From contig CANGYR010000002.1 of NCBI GenBank assembly GCA_947458275.1, forward strand, positions 62,001 to 126,000: a DNA stretch of 64,000 nt, in the 5' to 3' direction. Within the stretch, counting starts at the first letter, position 1; each line of letters opens with the position of its first letter. The position numbers and the translations under genes are program-made. This document shows, in pieces, positions 34,996-43,487 of the stretch. The DNA is from Chitinophagaceae bacterium. GTDB taxonomy: Bacteria > Bacteroidota > Bacteroidia > Chitinophagales > Chitinophagaceae. The notes under the pieces are model-generated. The model saw only the letters and a program-made list of their open reading frames with translations. It was not told the origin of the DNA and did no database searches.

Positions 34996-35427
34996 CTAAA
35001 ATGGTAAGTCATCCGACTCGCCGGCCAGAGATTCTGTTTTGACTGCGGGAGCAGCCGTCGCTCCGGAATAAGAGACATTCCCCTGATTTGACCCATTGCT
35101 GTCGTTACCGGCACTGTTGCCCAACAACTGAACTGTCTGCACTCGCATTCTTAAAGTAGCCGCAGGCTGACCTTCTTTATTGGTATAAGGATCCGCCTCA
35201 GGGGTTCCTTCTGCATAGACTGTTCTTCCTTTTGTAAGGTATTGTGCCACGGCGGTTTTATCCGTCCAATATGCACACTCCACCCAGGTCGTCCGCTCCT
35301 TCTGATTACCCTGACTGTCCTTGTAACGCTCCGAATGCGCCACACTGAAATTAATCACATTTTTTCCGTTGACTTCTTTCACGATGCAATCCTTTCCCAG
35401 GTTGCCGATGATCTGTAACTTAATCAT
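34996..35427 (-). CDS. ssb: Single-stranded DNA-binding protein
   Basis: A 143-aa SSB. The OB fold is at residues 1 to about 105 (IKLQIIGNLGKDCIVKEVNG, WVECAYWTDKTAVAQYLTKG). A low-complexity linker with SNGSNQGNVSYSG leads to the conserved acidic tip DDLPF, which binds partner repair and replication proteins. It is short and lacks the longer linker of the E. coli protein, so it could be a second SSB, but the intact tip suggests a normal role. The neighbouring S24-type repressor is on the same strand but separated by 178 bases of repeats. Confidence 0.94.
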   Translation of the reverse strand: MIKLQIIGNLGKDCIVKEVNGKNVINFSVAHSERYKDSQGNQKERTTWVECAYWTDKTAVAQYLTKGRTVYAEGTPEADPYTNKEGQPAATLRMRVQTVQLLGNSAGNDSNGSNQGNVSYSGATAAPAVKTESLAGESDDLPF

Positions 35428-35463
35428 AGTTGTTTGTTTTTTATGGTTTATCGATGTATCTGT

Positions 35464-35600
35464 TTTTAATTTGGAGATGTGGAGATGTGAAGATTTGGAG
35501 ATTAGGAGATTAGAAAATTTGAAGATTTTGGAATAATACGGATACTAATAACTCATTCAAATTGTCTCATTTTCTAATTTTCATATCTTCACATTTTCTC
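35464..35600. repeat. GGAGATGTGAAGATT-type degenerate repeat, inverted
   Basis: The left part (35470-35530) is made of purine-rich units such as GGAGATGTG, GAAGATTTG and GGAGATTAG. The right part (35565-35605) has the complementary pyrimidine units (ATCTTCACA, CATCTTCTAAT). The whole forms a loose inverted repeat between the repressor and ssb genes. Confidence 0.6.
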
Positions 35601-35605
35601 ATCTT

Positions 35606-36364
35606 CTAATTTAACTTCTTCTTCAACGTACTCACCTGCGTTTGCAAATTACTCACCAAATTAGCAAGTGAATTCACATCCCATCTCTGCTGACTGGCTA
35701 CTTTACCAATCACCACCTGCGCATGCCAAAGTTCCAAAATATCTTCCGTATTGATTTGATAGGGTTGGTATGCAGGATTGTCGCTTTCCAATGTGATTTT
35801 ATTTTTACTGCGATTATTTTTTACAATGCGCTTATACACGATTCCTTCACTTTTACTTACAACTATATAAGCCTGATTATTTTTTGCATCATCAATTGAG
35901 TCTACCTTCTCTCCAACTATAATACTTCCGCTGGGTGTAGGCAACATACTGTCGCCAATAATTTCAAATGCACGGTAATTACCTCCCGTCAGCATAGGCA
36001 GCGTAAATGTATTCAATTCATCAATGAACTCACTGTCGGCATATCCGGTCATGTAACCTGCCGCCGCCTTAATCGGAACAAAATGAATGACATTCCTGTC
36101 TGCCGAACCAATCTTCATCATTCTTCTTTTTTGAAGATAACCGCCCGTCTCGGGAGTGACAGAAAGATCTTTTAATAAAATTTCATCCAAACTGAGTTTG
36201 AAAATGTCTGCAACGATTTCCAGCACGTCCAGTCGCGGATCTGCACGCTCCTCTTCGTAAGCACCAATCAAAGAACGTTTGACGTTAAGTTTTGTAGCAA
36301 ATTCTTCCTGTGTCCAACCGCGCAATTTACGCAGGTATTTGAGGTTTAATCCGGCTCTTGACAT
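35606..36364 (-). CDS. LexA-like repressor with XRE helix-turn-helix and S24 peptidase domain
   Basis: A 252-aa protein. Residues 1-65 are a Cro/C1-type helix-turn-helix (LRKLRGWTQEEFATKLNVKR). The C-terminal S24 domain has the catalytic serine in EIIGDSMLPTPSG and the lysine in GIVYKRIVKN. An Ala-Gly pair in IKAAAGYMTG, between the domains, is a plausible self-cleavage site. This is the organisation of phage C1 and of SOS-type regulators. It is likely autoregulated, because two perfect 15-bp palindromes flank its own -7 box. Confidence 0.9.
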   Translation of the reverse strand: MSRAGLNLKYLRKLRGWTQEEFATKLNVKRSLIGAYEEERADPRLDVLEIVADIFKLSLDEILLKDLSVTPETGGYLQKRRMMKIGSADRNVIHFVPIKAAAGYMTGYADSEFIDELNTFTLPMLTGGNYRAFEIIGDSMLPTPSGSIIVGEKVDSIDDAKNNQAYIVVSKSEGIVYKRIVKNNRSKNKITLESDNPAYQPYQINTEDILELWHAQVVIGKVASQQRWDVNSLANLVSNLQTQVSTLKKKLN

Positions 36365-36370
36365 AGTTAA

Positions 36371-36417
36371 ACTAATTTGATTAGTACAAATATACTAAAG
36401 TTTTTAGTTTTTCCAAA
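36371..36417 (-). promoter_or_regulatory. Promoter and operator array of the S24 repressor
   Basis: Two perfect 6-3-6 palindromes: ACTAATTTGATTAGT (36371-36385) and ACTAAAGTTTTTAGT (36394-36408), centres 23 bases apart. On the minus strand the -7 box TATATTTG (36387-36394) lies between them, and TTTG (36414-36417) gives the -33 box with a 19-base spacer. A third pairing, TTAGTA/TACTAA (36381-36398), uses the inner half-sites. Binding would cover the promoter. Confidence 0.8.
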
Positions 36418-36429
36418 TTTATTTTTAAA

Positions 36430-36545
36430 CCGCGAAGCGGCGTTTCGTGTTTGGTTGGTGCTACGCACCGTTTGGAGTTTGGGGTTTAGTTCACATCTTC
36501 AAATCTCCAAATTTCCACATCTTCAAATCTCCACATCTTCTAATC
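36430..36545. repeat. Composite repeat: hairpins, GTTTGG tract and CATCTTC units (copy 2)
   Basis: CCGCGAAGCGG (36430-36440) and GGTGCTACGCACC (36457-36469) are small hairpins with 3-base loops. The second is followed at once by GTTTGGAGTTTGGGGTTTAG, the tract also seen at 4650-4704 and 44600-44630. Then come pyrimidine units (CACATCTTCAAATCTCC) like those at 35565-35600. No gene is present. Confidence 0.65.
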
Positions 36546-36605
36546 TCCTTAACATTAAACCTTTAAACCGTTAGACTATAATAACTATTTTTGCAAAAAA
36601 ATTCT

Positions 36606-37067
36606 ATGCAAGCAATAAACATCGTTCACAACATTATCAGATGGGCCGTTTTGATTTTCGGGATCTGGACAGTCATCAATGCTATAACAGGAATCAAGAA
36701 CAAAAGAACATACTCCGCCAATGACAACAAAAGCAATTTGCTGTTTATGGTTTTCTGCGACATACAATTACTTATGGGGTTGCTTTTATTTTTTTACAAC
36801 GGATGGTTCGACAAAATGAAAGCAGGTATGGGTGCTGTAATGAAAAACGGATATGACCGCTTCTTCATCATTGAGCATGCCTTATTGATGATCATCGCCT
36901 GGGTGCTGGTTCATGTGGGAAGAGTTGCAGTGAAAAAAGCCGCCCCTGAACAACAACATAAAAAAATGCTGCTTTTCTTCGGACTTGCACTGTTTATAAT
37001 CCTCATTTCCATACCCTGGCCGTTCAGAACTGAAGTAGCCAGACCACTGTTTCGCTGGACCAACTAA
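36606..37067 (+). CDS. Four-helix membrane protein of unknown function
   Basis: A 153-aa protein from the ATG at 36606; the TTG five codons upstream overlaps the -7 element TATTTTTG (36586-36593) and is not used. Helices are IIRWAVLIFGIWTVINAI, FCDIQLLMGLLLFFY, HALLMIIAWVLVHVGRVAV and LFFGLALFIILISIPW. Histidines at the start of helix 1 and in helix 3 (HNIIRW, EHALLM, VHVGR) could hold haem, as in small cytochrome b-like proteins; this is only a suggestion. surE follows after 11 bases, probably in the same operon. Confidence 0.75.
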   Translation: MQAINIVHNIIRWAVLIFGIWTVINAITGIKNKRTYSANDNKSNLLFMVFCDIQLLMGLLLFFYNGWFDKMKAGMGAVMKNGYDRFFIIEHALLMIIAWVLVHVGRVAVKKAAPEQQHKKMLLFFGLALFIILISIPWPFRTEVARPLFRWTN

Positions 37068-37078
37068 ATAATCAACTG

Positions 37079-37864
37079 ATGGCAAACAAGAACGAGCCGG
37101 TAATTCTGATTACCAATGACGACGATATAACATCGCCGGGTATACGCAATCTGGTAGAAGCCGTAAAAAATATGGGAAAAGTGGTAGTGGTAGCACCCGA
37201 CAAACCACAGAGCGGCATGGGACACGCCATTACAATTGGCTCCCCCCTGCGCATGAATAAGATGAATTTATTTGGCAACGATGTTGAAGCATGGCAAACG
37301 ACAGGCACACCGGTTGACTGTGTCAAACTGGCCGTAGATAAAATCCTGCACCGCAAACCGGATATCTGCCTCAGCGGCATCAATCACGGCGCCAACCATT
37401 CCATCAACGTCATCTACAGTGGTACTATGTCGGCTGCCATGGAAGCAGCCATTGAAGGCATTCCCAGTATAGGATTTTCTCTGCTGGATTACAGATACGA
37501 AGCAGATTTTGAACCATCCAGACAAATTGTACAAAAAATAGTACCTCAGATTTTACAACAAAAAAATCTCGACAAACATCTTTTACTGAATGTAAATATT
37601 CCCTCTGTTCCAATGAAGGAAATCAAAGGCATAAAAGTCTGCAAACAGGCCTACGCTAAATATGATGAGGAATTTGATGAGCGCATTGACCCACAAAAGA
37701 AAAAATATTACTGGCTTACCGGCGAATTTAAAAACTTCGACAAAAGCAAGGATACTGATGTATGGGCACTACAGCGCAATTACGTAAGTGTGGTACCGGT
37801 TCAGTTTGATCTGACCAATTACACCCTCAAACAGAAATTAGAAAAAAAGAACTTATTCAAATGA
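37079..37864 (+). CDS. surE: 5'/3'-nucleotidase SurE
   Basis: A 261-aa metal-dependent phosphatase that removes phosphate from nucleoside monophosphates. Typical blocks are ILITNDDDITSPGIRNLVEA, with the metal-binding aspartates, then VVVVAPDKPQSGMGHAITIG and LSGINHGANHSINVIYSGT. The next gene overlaps its stop by four bases (ATGA). Confidence 0.96.
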   Translation: MANKNEPVILITNDDDITSPGIRNLVEAVKNMGKVVVVAPDKPQSGMGHAITIGSPLRMNKMNLFGNDVEAWQTTGTPVDCVKLAVDKILHRKPDICLSGINHGANHSINVIYSGTMSAAMEAAIEGIPSIGFSLLDYRYEADFEPSRQIVQKIVPQILQQKNLDKHLLLNVNIPSVPMKEIKGIKVCKQAYAKYDEEFDERIDPQKKKYYWLTGEFKNFDKSKDTDVWALQRNYVSVVPVQFDLTNYTLKQKLEKKNLFK

Positions 37865-38163
37865 TAATTTTCAAAGACAACCTGAAGCTTGGACTGGTAT
37901 TGGGATTGATTGCACCTCTTGGAGGATTGCTGCTCTTCAAATGGTACAAGTTTGGCATATTCACGTTCAAAGAATTCTTTCAGTTTATTTTCCTTGAGCC
38001 CGGATTTAAGACATTATCAGCCGGACTGAGTATTTCTCTTCTGCTCAATGCATTGTTGTTTACCCTTTACATCAATTCGCGTAAAGACAATACAGCAAAA
38101 GGTATTTTCATTACCACTGCCGTTTACGGATTGATCATTTTACTGATTAAAACATTTGCTTAG
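37861..38163 (+). CDS. Small membrane protein downstream of surE
   Basis: A 100-aa protein with three hydrophobic segments: LGLVLGLIAPLGGLLLFKWY, GLSISLLLNALLFTLY and GIFITTAVYGLIILLI. It is translationally coupled to surE by an ATGA overlap. I do not recognise a family with a known function; a similar small membrane gene next to surE may be widespread in Bacteroidota, but I cannot check. Confidence 0.7.
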   Translation: MIIFKDNLKLGLVLGLIAPLGGLLLFKWYKFGIFTFKEFFQFIFLEPGFKTLSAGLSISLLLNALLFTLYINSRKDNTAKGIFITTAVYGLIILLIKTFA

Positions 38164-38278
38164 AAAGAAGTTTAAATCAAATTAGCGAAGCCTTAACATC
38201 ATTGCACAGATTGCAACGATAATTTTGCAACAGAAAGATTACATTTCGTAATTTCTTAAACAGTTAGTTTTGGTAAAC

Positions 38279-38302
38279 GAAACCCCCATTCCTGGGGGTT
38301 TC
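38279..38302. terminator. Hairpin between convergent genes
   Basis: GAAACCCCC (38279-38287) pairs with GGGGGTTTC (38294-38302) around a 6-base loop. It lies between the surE unit (plus) and ftsY (minus) and probably ends both transcripts, though the T runs are short. Confidence 0.75.
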
Positions 38303-38326
38303 TCTTTATAGCTGAGGAATTTTTTC

Positions 38327-39298
38327 TTACAGATTTGCACCCTGAAATAAGCCGTTCACAAAATCAGTCTTATCAAATACCAGTAAATCCTGCGCCTTTT
38401 CGCCCACACCAATAAATTTTACGGGTATCTTAAATTGATCTGCGATGGCAAGCACCACCCCGCCTTTTGCCGTACCATCCAACTTGGTAATCGCTAACGC
38501 CGTTACCTCCGTTGCAGCCGTAAAATGCTTTGCCTGCTCTAAGGCATTTTGGCCGGTACTTCCATCCAGCACCAATAACACTTCATGAGGTGCATCCGGA
38601 ATTACCTTCTGAATGACCCTTTTAATCTTAGACAACTCATCCATCAAGTGGGCTTTATTGTGCAACCTTCCGGCTGTATCTATCAAAATGACATCTGAGT
38701 TTCTGGCAACACCACTCACCACGGTATCATAAGCAACCGAAGCCGGGTCGCTGCCCATCTCCTTTTTTACAATGGGCACTCCCGTCCGCTCACTCCATAT
38801 AGTCAACTGATCCACCGCAGCGGCACGAAATGTATCTGCCGCTCCCAGCAAAACGGACTTTCCAGCTAGAGAAAAATTATGCGCCAGCTTGCCAATGGTA
38901 GTCGTTTTTCCCACACCATTAACCCCCACCACCAAGATCACATGGGGCTTCTTTCCTGCCGGCAATTCATAATTTATATAGCTGCTGTCTTGAGGCGCGG
39001 CGACTAAAATTGATTGAATTTCTTGTTTAATTAAATTATTTAACTCGCTCGTATTCAGGTATTTATCTACAGATACCCTCTTTTCTAATTGATCAATAAT
39101 CTTCACCGTTGTAGCCACACCCACATCTGAGCTTATCAAAGCATTTTCCACCTCATCCAGCACCTCTTCGTCAATCTTGCTCTTTCCGGCAACCGCCTTC
39201 GCCAGCTTCCCAAAGAAACCTTCGCGTGTCTTTTGCAAGCCCTGGTCTAAAGATTCTTCTTGCTGTTTTTTACCAAATAACTTATCAAACAAACCCAT
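38327..39298 (-). CDS. ftsY: Signal recognition particle receptor FtsY
   Basis: A 323-aa SRP GTPase that docks ribosomes making membrane proteins. The NG domain is complete: P-loop VVGVNGVGKTTTIGKLA, then LLGAADTFRAAAVDQL, VILIDTAGRLHNK and ITKLDGTAKGG. The acidic A domain is nearly absent, as is common outside enterobacteria. It is the last gene of rpmB-rpmG-DUF4295-ftsY on the minus strand. Confidence 0.97.
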   Translation of the reverse strand: MGLFDKLFGKKQQEESLDQGLQKTREGFFGKLAKAVAGKSKIDEEVLDEVENALISSDVGVATTVKIIDQLEKRVSVDKYLNTSELNNLIKQEIQSILVAAPQDSSYINYELPAGKKPHVILVVGVNGVGKTTTIGKLAHNFSLAGKSVLLGAADTFRAAAVDQLTIWSERTGVPIVKKEMGSDPASVAYDTVVSGVARNSDVILIDTAGRLHNKAHLMDELSKIKRVIQKVIPDAPHEVLLVLDGSTGQNALEQAKHFTAATEVTALAITKLDGTAKGGVVLAIADQFKIPVKFIGVGEKAQDLLVFDKTDFVNGLFQGANL

Positions 39299-39410
39299 TG
39301 GATTAATTTTAATGCCTAAAAATACAAATCAAATACTAAGTTGGTATCTGCTAAAACAAATAAAGCCATCCTGATGAAAGAACGGCTTTATAAATTAGTT
39401 AATAATAATC

Positions 39411-39581
39411 TTATTGACCTAGATAGTCTTTAATTTTATCCTTGTGCACCATAGCTTCTTTAAAAGTATATGCACCTGTTTTGGGACTACGTAAAGTCCT
39501 AATTACCTTGGTCCAGTTTTTCGCTTCCGCTGCCGCTTTTTGATCCTTAGTCTTGATCGCGGTTTTAGCTGCTTTTGCCAT
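39411..39581 (-). CDS. DUF4295 small basic protein (probable Bacteroidota ribosomal protein)
   Basis: A 56-aa, very basic protein (MAKAAKTAIKTKDQKAAAEA, then NWTKVIRTLRSPKTGAYTF and KEAMVHKDKIKDYLGQ). It sits between rpmG and ftsY, an order typical of Bacteroidota. I recall, without being able to check, that a protein of this kind was found as an extra large-subunit protein (bL38) in a Flavobacterium ribosome structure. Its size, charge and neighbours fit a ribosomal role. It is 112 bases above ftsY. Confidence 0.85.
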   Translation of the reverse strand: MAKAAKTAIKTKDQKAAAEAKNWTKVIRTLRSPKTGAYTFKEAMVHKDKIKDYLGQ

Positions 39582-39644
39582 TTTAAGTTAATTTATTAGT
39601 TTAAATAAAGTGCACAAATCGCACATTATCAATTGTTTGTTTAA

Positions 39645-39827
39645 TTATTTTATTTCTTTATGAACCGTAACCTTTTTCAAGATTGAGTTGTATTTTTTCA
39701 ACTCCAGACGCTCGGGAGTGTTCTTTTTGTTCTTGGTGGAAATGTAGCGGCTTGTACCTGGCTGACCACTGGTTTTGTGCTCTGTACACTCCAATATCAC
39801 CTGAACCCTGTTTCCTTTCTTTGCCAT
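39645..39827 (-). CDS. rpmG: 50S ribosomal protein bL33
   Basis: A 60-aa bL33 ([18 protein letters not shown], then [20 protein letters not shown]). It has only one cysteine, so this is the zinc-independent form without the four-cysteine zinc ribbon. It follows rpmB by 22 bases. The lack of zinc cysteines also means that it does not store zinc. Confidence 0.96.
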   Translation of the reverse strand: MAKKGNRVQVILECTEHKTSGQPGTSRYISTKNKKNTPERLELKKYNSILKKVTVHKEIK

Positions 39828-39849
39828 TGTATACTAATTTAAAAGCTGA

Positions 39850-40086
39850 TTAAATTTTTTGACCTTCAGCACGAAGTTCTTTTACCACAGAATAAAGACC
39901 ATTTTTATTAATGGTTCTGATTGCCTCAGAAGACAATTTAATGGTCACCCATTTATCTTCTTCAGCAAGGAAATAACGCTTGGTTTGCAAATTGGGCAAA
40001 AACCTGCGCTTTGTTTTGATGTTGGAGTGAGAAACCTTATTCCCTGTGATAGGCTTCTTTCCTGTAACCTGACATACTCTAGCCAT
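39850..40086 (-). CDS. rpmB: 50S ribosomal protein bL28
   Basis: A 78-aa bL28 ([20 protein letters not shown], then [19 protein letters not shown]). It has a single cysteine, so it is not the zinc-ribbon form. It is the first gene of the ribosomal/ftsY unit. Confidence 0.97.
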   Translation of the reverse strand: MARVCQVTGKKPITGNKVSHSNIKTKRRFLPNLQTKRYFLAEEDKWVTIKLSSEAIRTINKNGLYSVVKELRAEGQKI

Positions 40087-40272
40087 TGTTCCTGAATTTT
40101 GGACGGCAAAGGTAGGGAGAAATATTTAAAATTTGAAGTTTATAATTAAAAAAGTTTCGGAATTTATCCCTCTTAAAATCTTTAAAAACAAAATAACAGT
40201 TTGTTCACCCCTCCTATTTCATCTTTTAAAATCAAACATAAGTATATTTGCCCTCCTATAATTTAAAATATT

Positions 40273-43200
40273 ATGAACTTTAAACGTATCAACAATATTA
40301 CCGGCTGGCTGGTTTGCATAATCGCCTGTTCTGTCTATGTATTAACCATGGAGGCCACCGGGAGTCTCTGGGATTGCGGCGAATTTGCATCAAGTGCCTA
40401 TAAACTTCAGATTCCCCACCCGCCCGGTGCCCCGCTTTTCGTATTAATCGGACGTCTTTTCATGGCTCCATTCGGTCCTCAACAGGCTGCTCTTGGCATC
40501 AATTTAATGAGTGCCATGGCAAGCGGTTTTACCATATTATTCCTTTTCTGGACCATCACCCACTTCGCCCGTAAAATTGTTCAGAAAGAAGAGAAAGAAT
40601 TGTCCGGCATCAATATAGCCGCCATTATGCTGGCAGGAGCTATTGGCGCGCTGGCTTATACTTTTTCGGATTCATTCTGGTATAGCGCTGTAGAAGGAGA
40701 AGTTTATGCACTTTCTTCATTCTTTACCGCAATCGTATTCTGGGCCATGCTGAAATGGGAACATGCCGTCAGCGAAGAACAAGAGCAAGGCATCAAAGGC
40801 AATTTTACCAAAGCCGACAGATGGATCATCCTCATTTTTTATCTGATGGGCCTTTCCATCGGCGTTCACTTACTGAACTTACTTACGATTCCGGCAATTG
40901 TGATTGTTTATTACTTTAAAAGATACAAAGCCACCCAATGGGGTACTTTCTTCGCTTTCATCATCGGATGTTTGGTTACAGGCCTTGTTCAAAAAGCAGT
41001 CATTCAATGGAGCATCAAAGGAGCAGGAAAAATGGACGTTATGTTTGTGAATGATTTCGGCCTGCCTTTCCTCTCAGGATTCGCGTTTTTCTTTGCGCTG
41101 CTTGCTGTGCTGATTTTCTTTGGATTGAGACTAGCAAATAAGAACAACTGGAACTTCCTGAAACTCGGACTCTGGTGCTTTACCTTCATGCTCCTTGGCT
41201 ACTCAGCTTATTTTACAACACTCATCAGAAGCAAAGCCAATCCATCAGTAGATATGTTCAACGTTGACAACCCCGTGAGTCTGGTTGGATATGTAAGCCG
41301 TGAACAATATGGCGACTGGCCCATCCTATACGGACAAGATTTTACTGCTGAAATTCAGGATTACAACACTTCTCCGATTTATATTAAATCGGGTGATAAA
41401 TATGAAGAAAACGGGAAGAAAGTTGAATATGTTTATGCCCCGGAAGATAAACATTTATTCCCACGCATGTGGGATCAGAGCAATGATCAGGGACATGCAG
41501 ATTATTACGCACAATGGGCTGGTATTGGAAAAGACAGCGAAGGCAAATGGGAAAGAGCTCCTACCATGTCTGAAAACATTGGCTTCTTCTTCGATTACCA
41601 ACTCGGCTGGATGTACTGGCGCTATTTCATGTGGAACTTCGCCGGTAAACAAAATGATATCCAGGGGGTCAACATTGGCAATGTTCGTGACGGCAATTGG
41701 AAAACCGGAATCAGTTTTTATGATAATGCCAGATTAGGCAATCAAAATGCTTTACCCGAAAGTATCAAACATAATAAGGCCAACAACAAACTTTACATGC
41801 TGCCTTTTATTCTGGGTTTGATAGGACTTTTCTATCAGTTTAAAAAAGATAAAAAAGATACACTCATTACCGGATTACTTTTCTTCTTCACCGGTATTGC
41901 AATTTGTATTTACCTCAACCAGGCAGGCAACCAGCCACGTGAGCGTGATTATGCATACGTAGGATCTTTTTATGCATTCGCTATTTGGATTGGACTGGGT
42001 ATGTTGTATGTAAAAGACATTATATTCTCTTTCTCAAAAAATATCAAACTCTCCACGATAGCTGCAGGAACTTTATGTGCATTGGCCGTTCCGGTATTGA
42101 TGGCCTGTGAAGAATGGGATGATCACGACCGCAGTAAAAAAACTTTGGCGAGAGACCTGGCCAAAAATTATTTGGAGAGTTGTGCACCGAATGCCATTCT
42201 GATTACTTTCGGCGATAATGATACTTATCCTCTTTGGTATGCACAGGAAGTAGAAGGAATAAGAAAGGATATCAGAGTAATCAACAGCAGTCTGTTAGGT
42301 ACAGATTGGTACATCAACCAATTGCGCTACAAAGTAAACGAAAGCGATCCGATTGATGTTATCTGGTCAGCCAAGCAGATTGAAGGATCGAACAGAGATG
42401 TGCTTCGCTTTAATCCAAATGCCATCGCTGATAAGAGTCAGTATATGGATTTATATACCATGATGAAAGAATATGCAGGTTCAGATGATCCGGCTAAAGG
42501 AGCCATAATCAATGAAGGAGAAGTAATCAATACATTCCCCTCTCAGAAAGTTTCAATACCTGTAGATTTAAATCTTGTAAAACAAAACGGAACAGCAACC
42601 GCTACGGACAATGTTTTGCCTGAATTAAAACTGGACATCACCAAAAACTACTTGTATAAAAACGATGCAGCGATTCTGAATATCATTGCAGCAAACAAAT
42701 GGAAGCGTCCTATTTATTTCACCTCCCCTTATGATGAATTGGGATTTGAAAAAAATCTGAGACAAGAGGGACTTACCTACCGTTTGGTGCCTGTTGAAAA
42801 TCCTCAGGTAAATAAAGAATGGGTATCTGATAAAATGCTGAACAAATTTGCATTTGGTAATGTGGAAAACAAATCTGTGTTTTTCGACGAAGAAAACCGC
42901 AGACATATCAACAGCATTCGTCTGGCCTATGCACAGGTTGCTAGAAGTCTTGCTGAAGCGGGAAATAAAGAAGAAGCGAAAAAACTACTTGCTAAATGCG
43001 ACAAGGTATTGTCTGATGAAAATTATCCCTACGGAATGGTAGGCCGTTATCAGCAACACAACCAGATATCTATGCAGTTTCTCGTAGCTGCTTATCTTGC
43101 TGATGACAAACAACTCGCTGAGAAAGTTGAAAAAAGTATCAAAAAAGACATGGAACAACAATCAGCCTACTATAACTCTCTTTCGGACAATAAACGTGAT

Positions 43201-43341
43201 GCCATGACATATGAAGAAGAAAGAAATGAAGGCCTGCTAAGAAATTTAATGGGGATGTCACAACAATTTAAAAATATGCCCGTGAAACCGGACGTTCCAA
43301 AAGAAGCTGAAAAGGCTTCCACCGATACTGCAAAGCCATAA
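40273..43341 (+). CDS. DUF2723 membrane protein (PMT-like glycosyltransferase, GT117 type)
   Basis: A 1022-aa protein. The N-terminal 250 residues have the DUF2723 signature: TMEATGSLWDCGEFASSAYK, then LQIPHPPGAPLFVLIGRLFM and YTFSDSFWYSAVEGEVYALS. About eleven helices follow, then a soluble C-terminal part with LITFGDNDTYPLWYAQEVEG. The fold is like protein O-mannosyltransferases, and GT117 activity on proteins or cell-surface targets is likely. The first Asp/Glu pair (WDCGE) sits at the usual catalytic place. A TATATTTG -7 element is at 40243-40250. It is a single gene closed by a terminator. Confidence 0.9.
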   Translation: MNFKRINNITGWLVCIIACSVYVLTMEATGSLWDCGEFASSAYKLQIPHPPGAPLFVLIGRLFMAPFGPQQAALGINLMSAMASGFTILFLFWTITHFARKIVQKEEKELSGINIAAIMLAGAIGALAYTFSDSFWYSAVEGEVYALSSFFTAIVFWAMLKWEHAVSEEQEQGIKGNFTKADRWIILIFYLMGLSIGVHLLNLLTIPAIVIVYYFKRYKATQWGTFFAFIIGCLVTGLVQKAVIQWSIKGAGKMDVMFVNDFGLPFLSGFAFFFALLAVLIFFGLRLANKNNWNFLKLGLWCFTFMLLGYSAYFTTLIRSKANPSVDMFNVDNPVSLVGYVSREQYGDWPILYGQDFTAEIQDYNTSPIYIKSGDKYEENGKKVEYVYAPEDKHLFPRMWDQSNDQGHADYYAQWAGIGKDSEGKWERAPTMSENIGFFFDYQLGWMYWRYFMWNFAGKQNDIQGVNIGNVRDGNWKTGISFYDNARLGNQNALPESIKHNKANNKLYMLPFILGLIGLFYQFKKDKKDTLITGLLFFFTGIAICIYLNQAGNQPRERDYAYVGSFYAFAIWIGLGMLYVKDIIFSFSKNIKLSTIAAGTLCALAVPVLMACEEWDDHDRSKKTLARDLAKNYLESCAPNAILITFGDNDTYPLWYAQEVEGIRKDIRVINSSLLGTDWYINQLRYKVNESDPIDVIWSAKQIEGSNRDVLRFNPNAIADKSQYMDLYTMMKEYAGSDDPAKGAIINEGEVINTFPSQKVSIPVDLNLVKQNGTATATDNVLPELKLDITKNYLYKNDAAILNIIAANKWKRPIYFTSPYDELGFEKNLRQEGLTYRLVPVENPQVNKEWVSDKMLNKFAFGNVENKSVFFDEENRRHINSIRLAYAQVARSLAEAGNKEEAKKLLAKCDKVLSDENYPYGMVGRYQQHNQISMQFLVAAYLADDKQLAEKVEKSIKKDMEQQSAYYNSLSDNKRDAMTYEEERNEGLLRNLMGMSQQFKNMPVKPDVPKEAEKASTDTAKP

Positions 43342-43364
43342 AGAACATTGACTTGAGTCATTAT

Positions 43365-43396
43365 AAATCCCATGCTCAGTCATGGGATTTATTTTT
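43365..43396 (+). terminator. Intrinsic terminator after the DUF2723 gene
   Basis: A perfect 10-bp stem, AAATCCCATG (43365-43374) with CATGGGATTT (43381-43390), followed by ATTTTTAT. Confidence 0.85.
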
Positions 43397-43487
43397 ATAA
43401 TGCCATCCGGCTTAAACAAAGGCTCATCGGAATTGTTAATCAAATTGACTACATTTATTCCCCGAAATGTAAGTCTTACAAAAATAT

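Noticed and set aside
35464..36545. Regular 8-10 base units on both sides of the repressor gene, CRISPR- or iteron-like
   Set aside because: Units are too short and degenerate, with no spacers and no replication gene; they are simple intergenic repeats.
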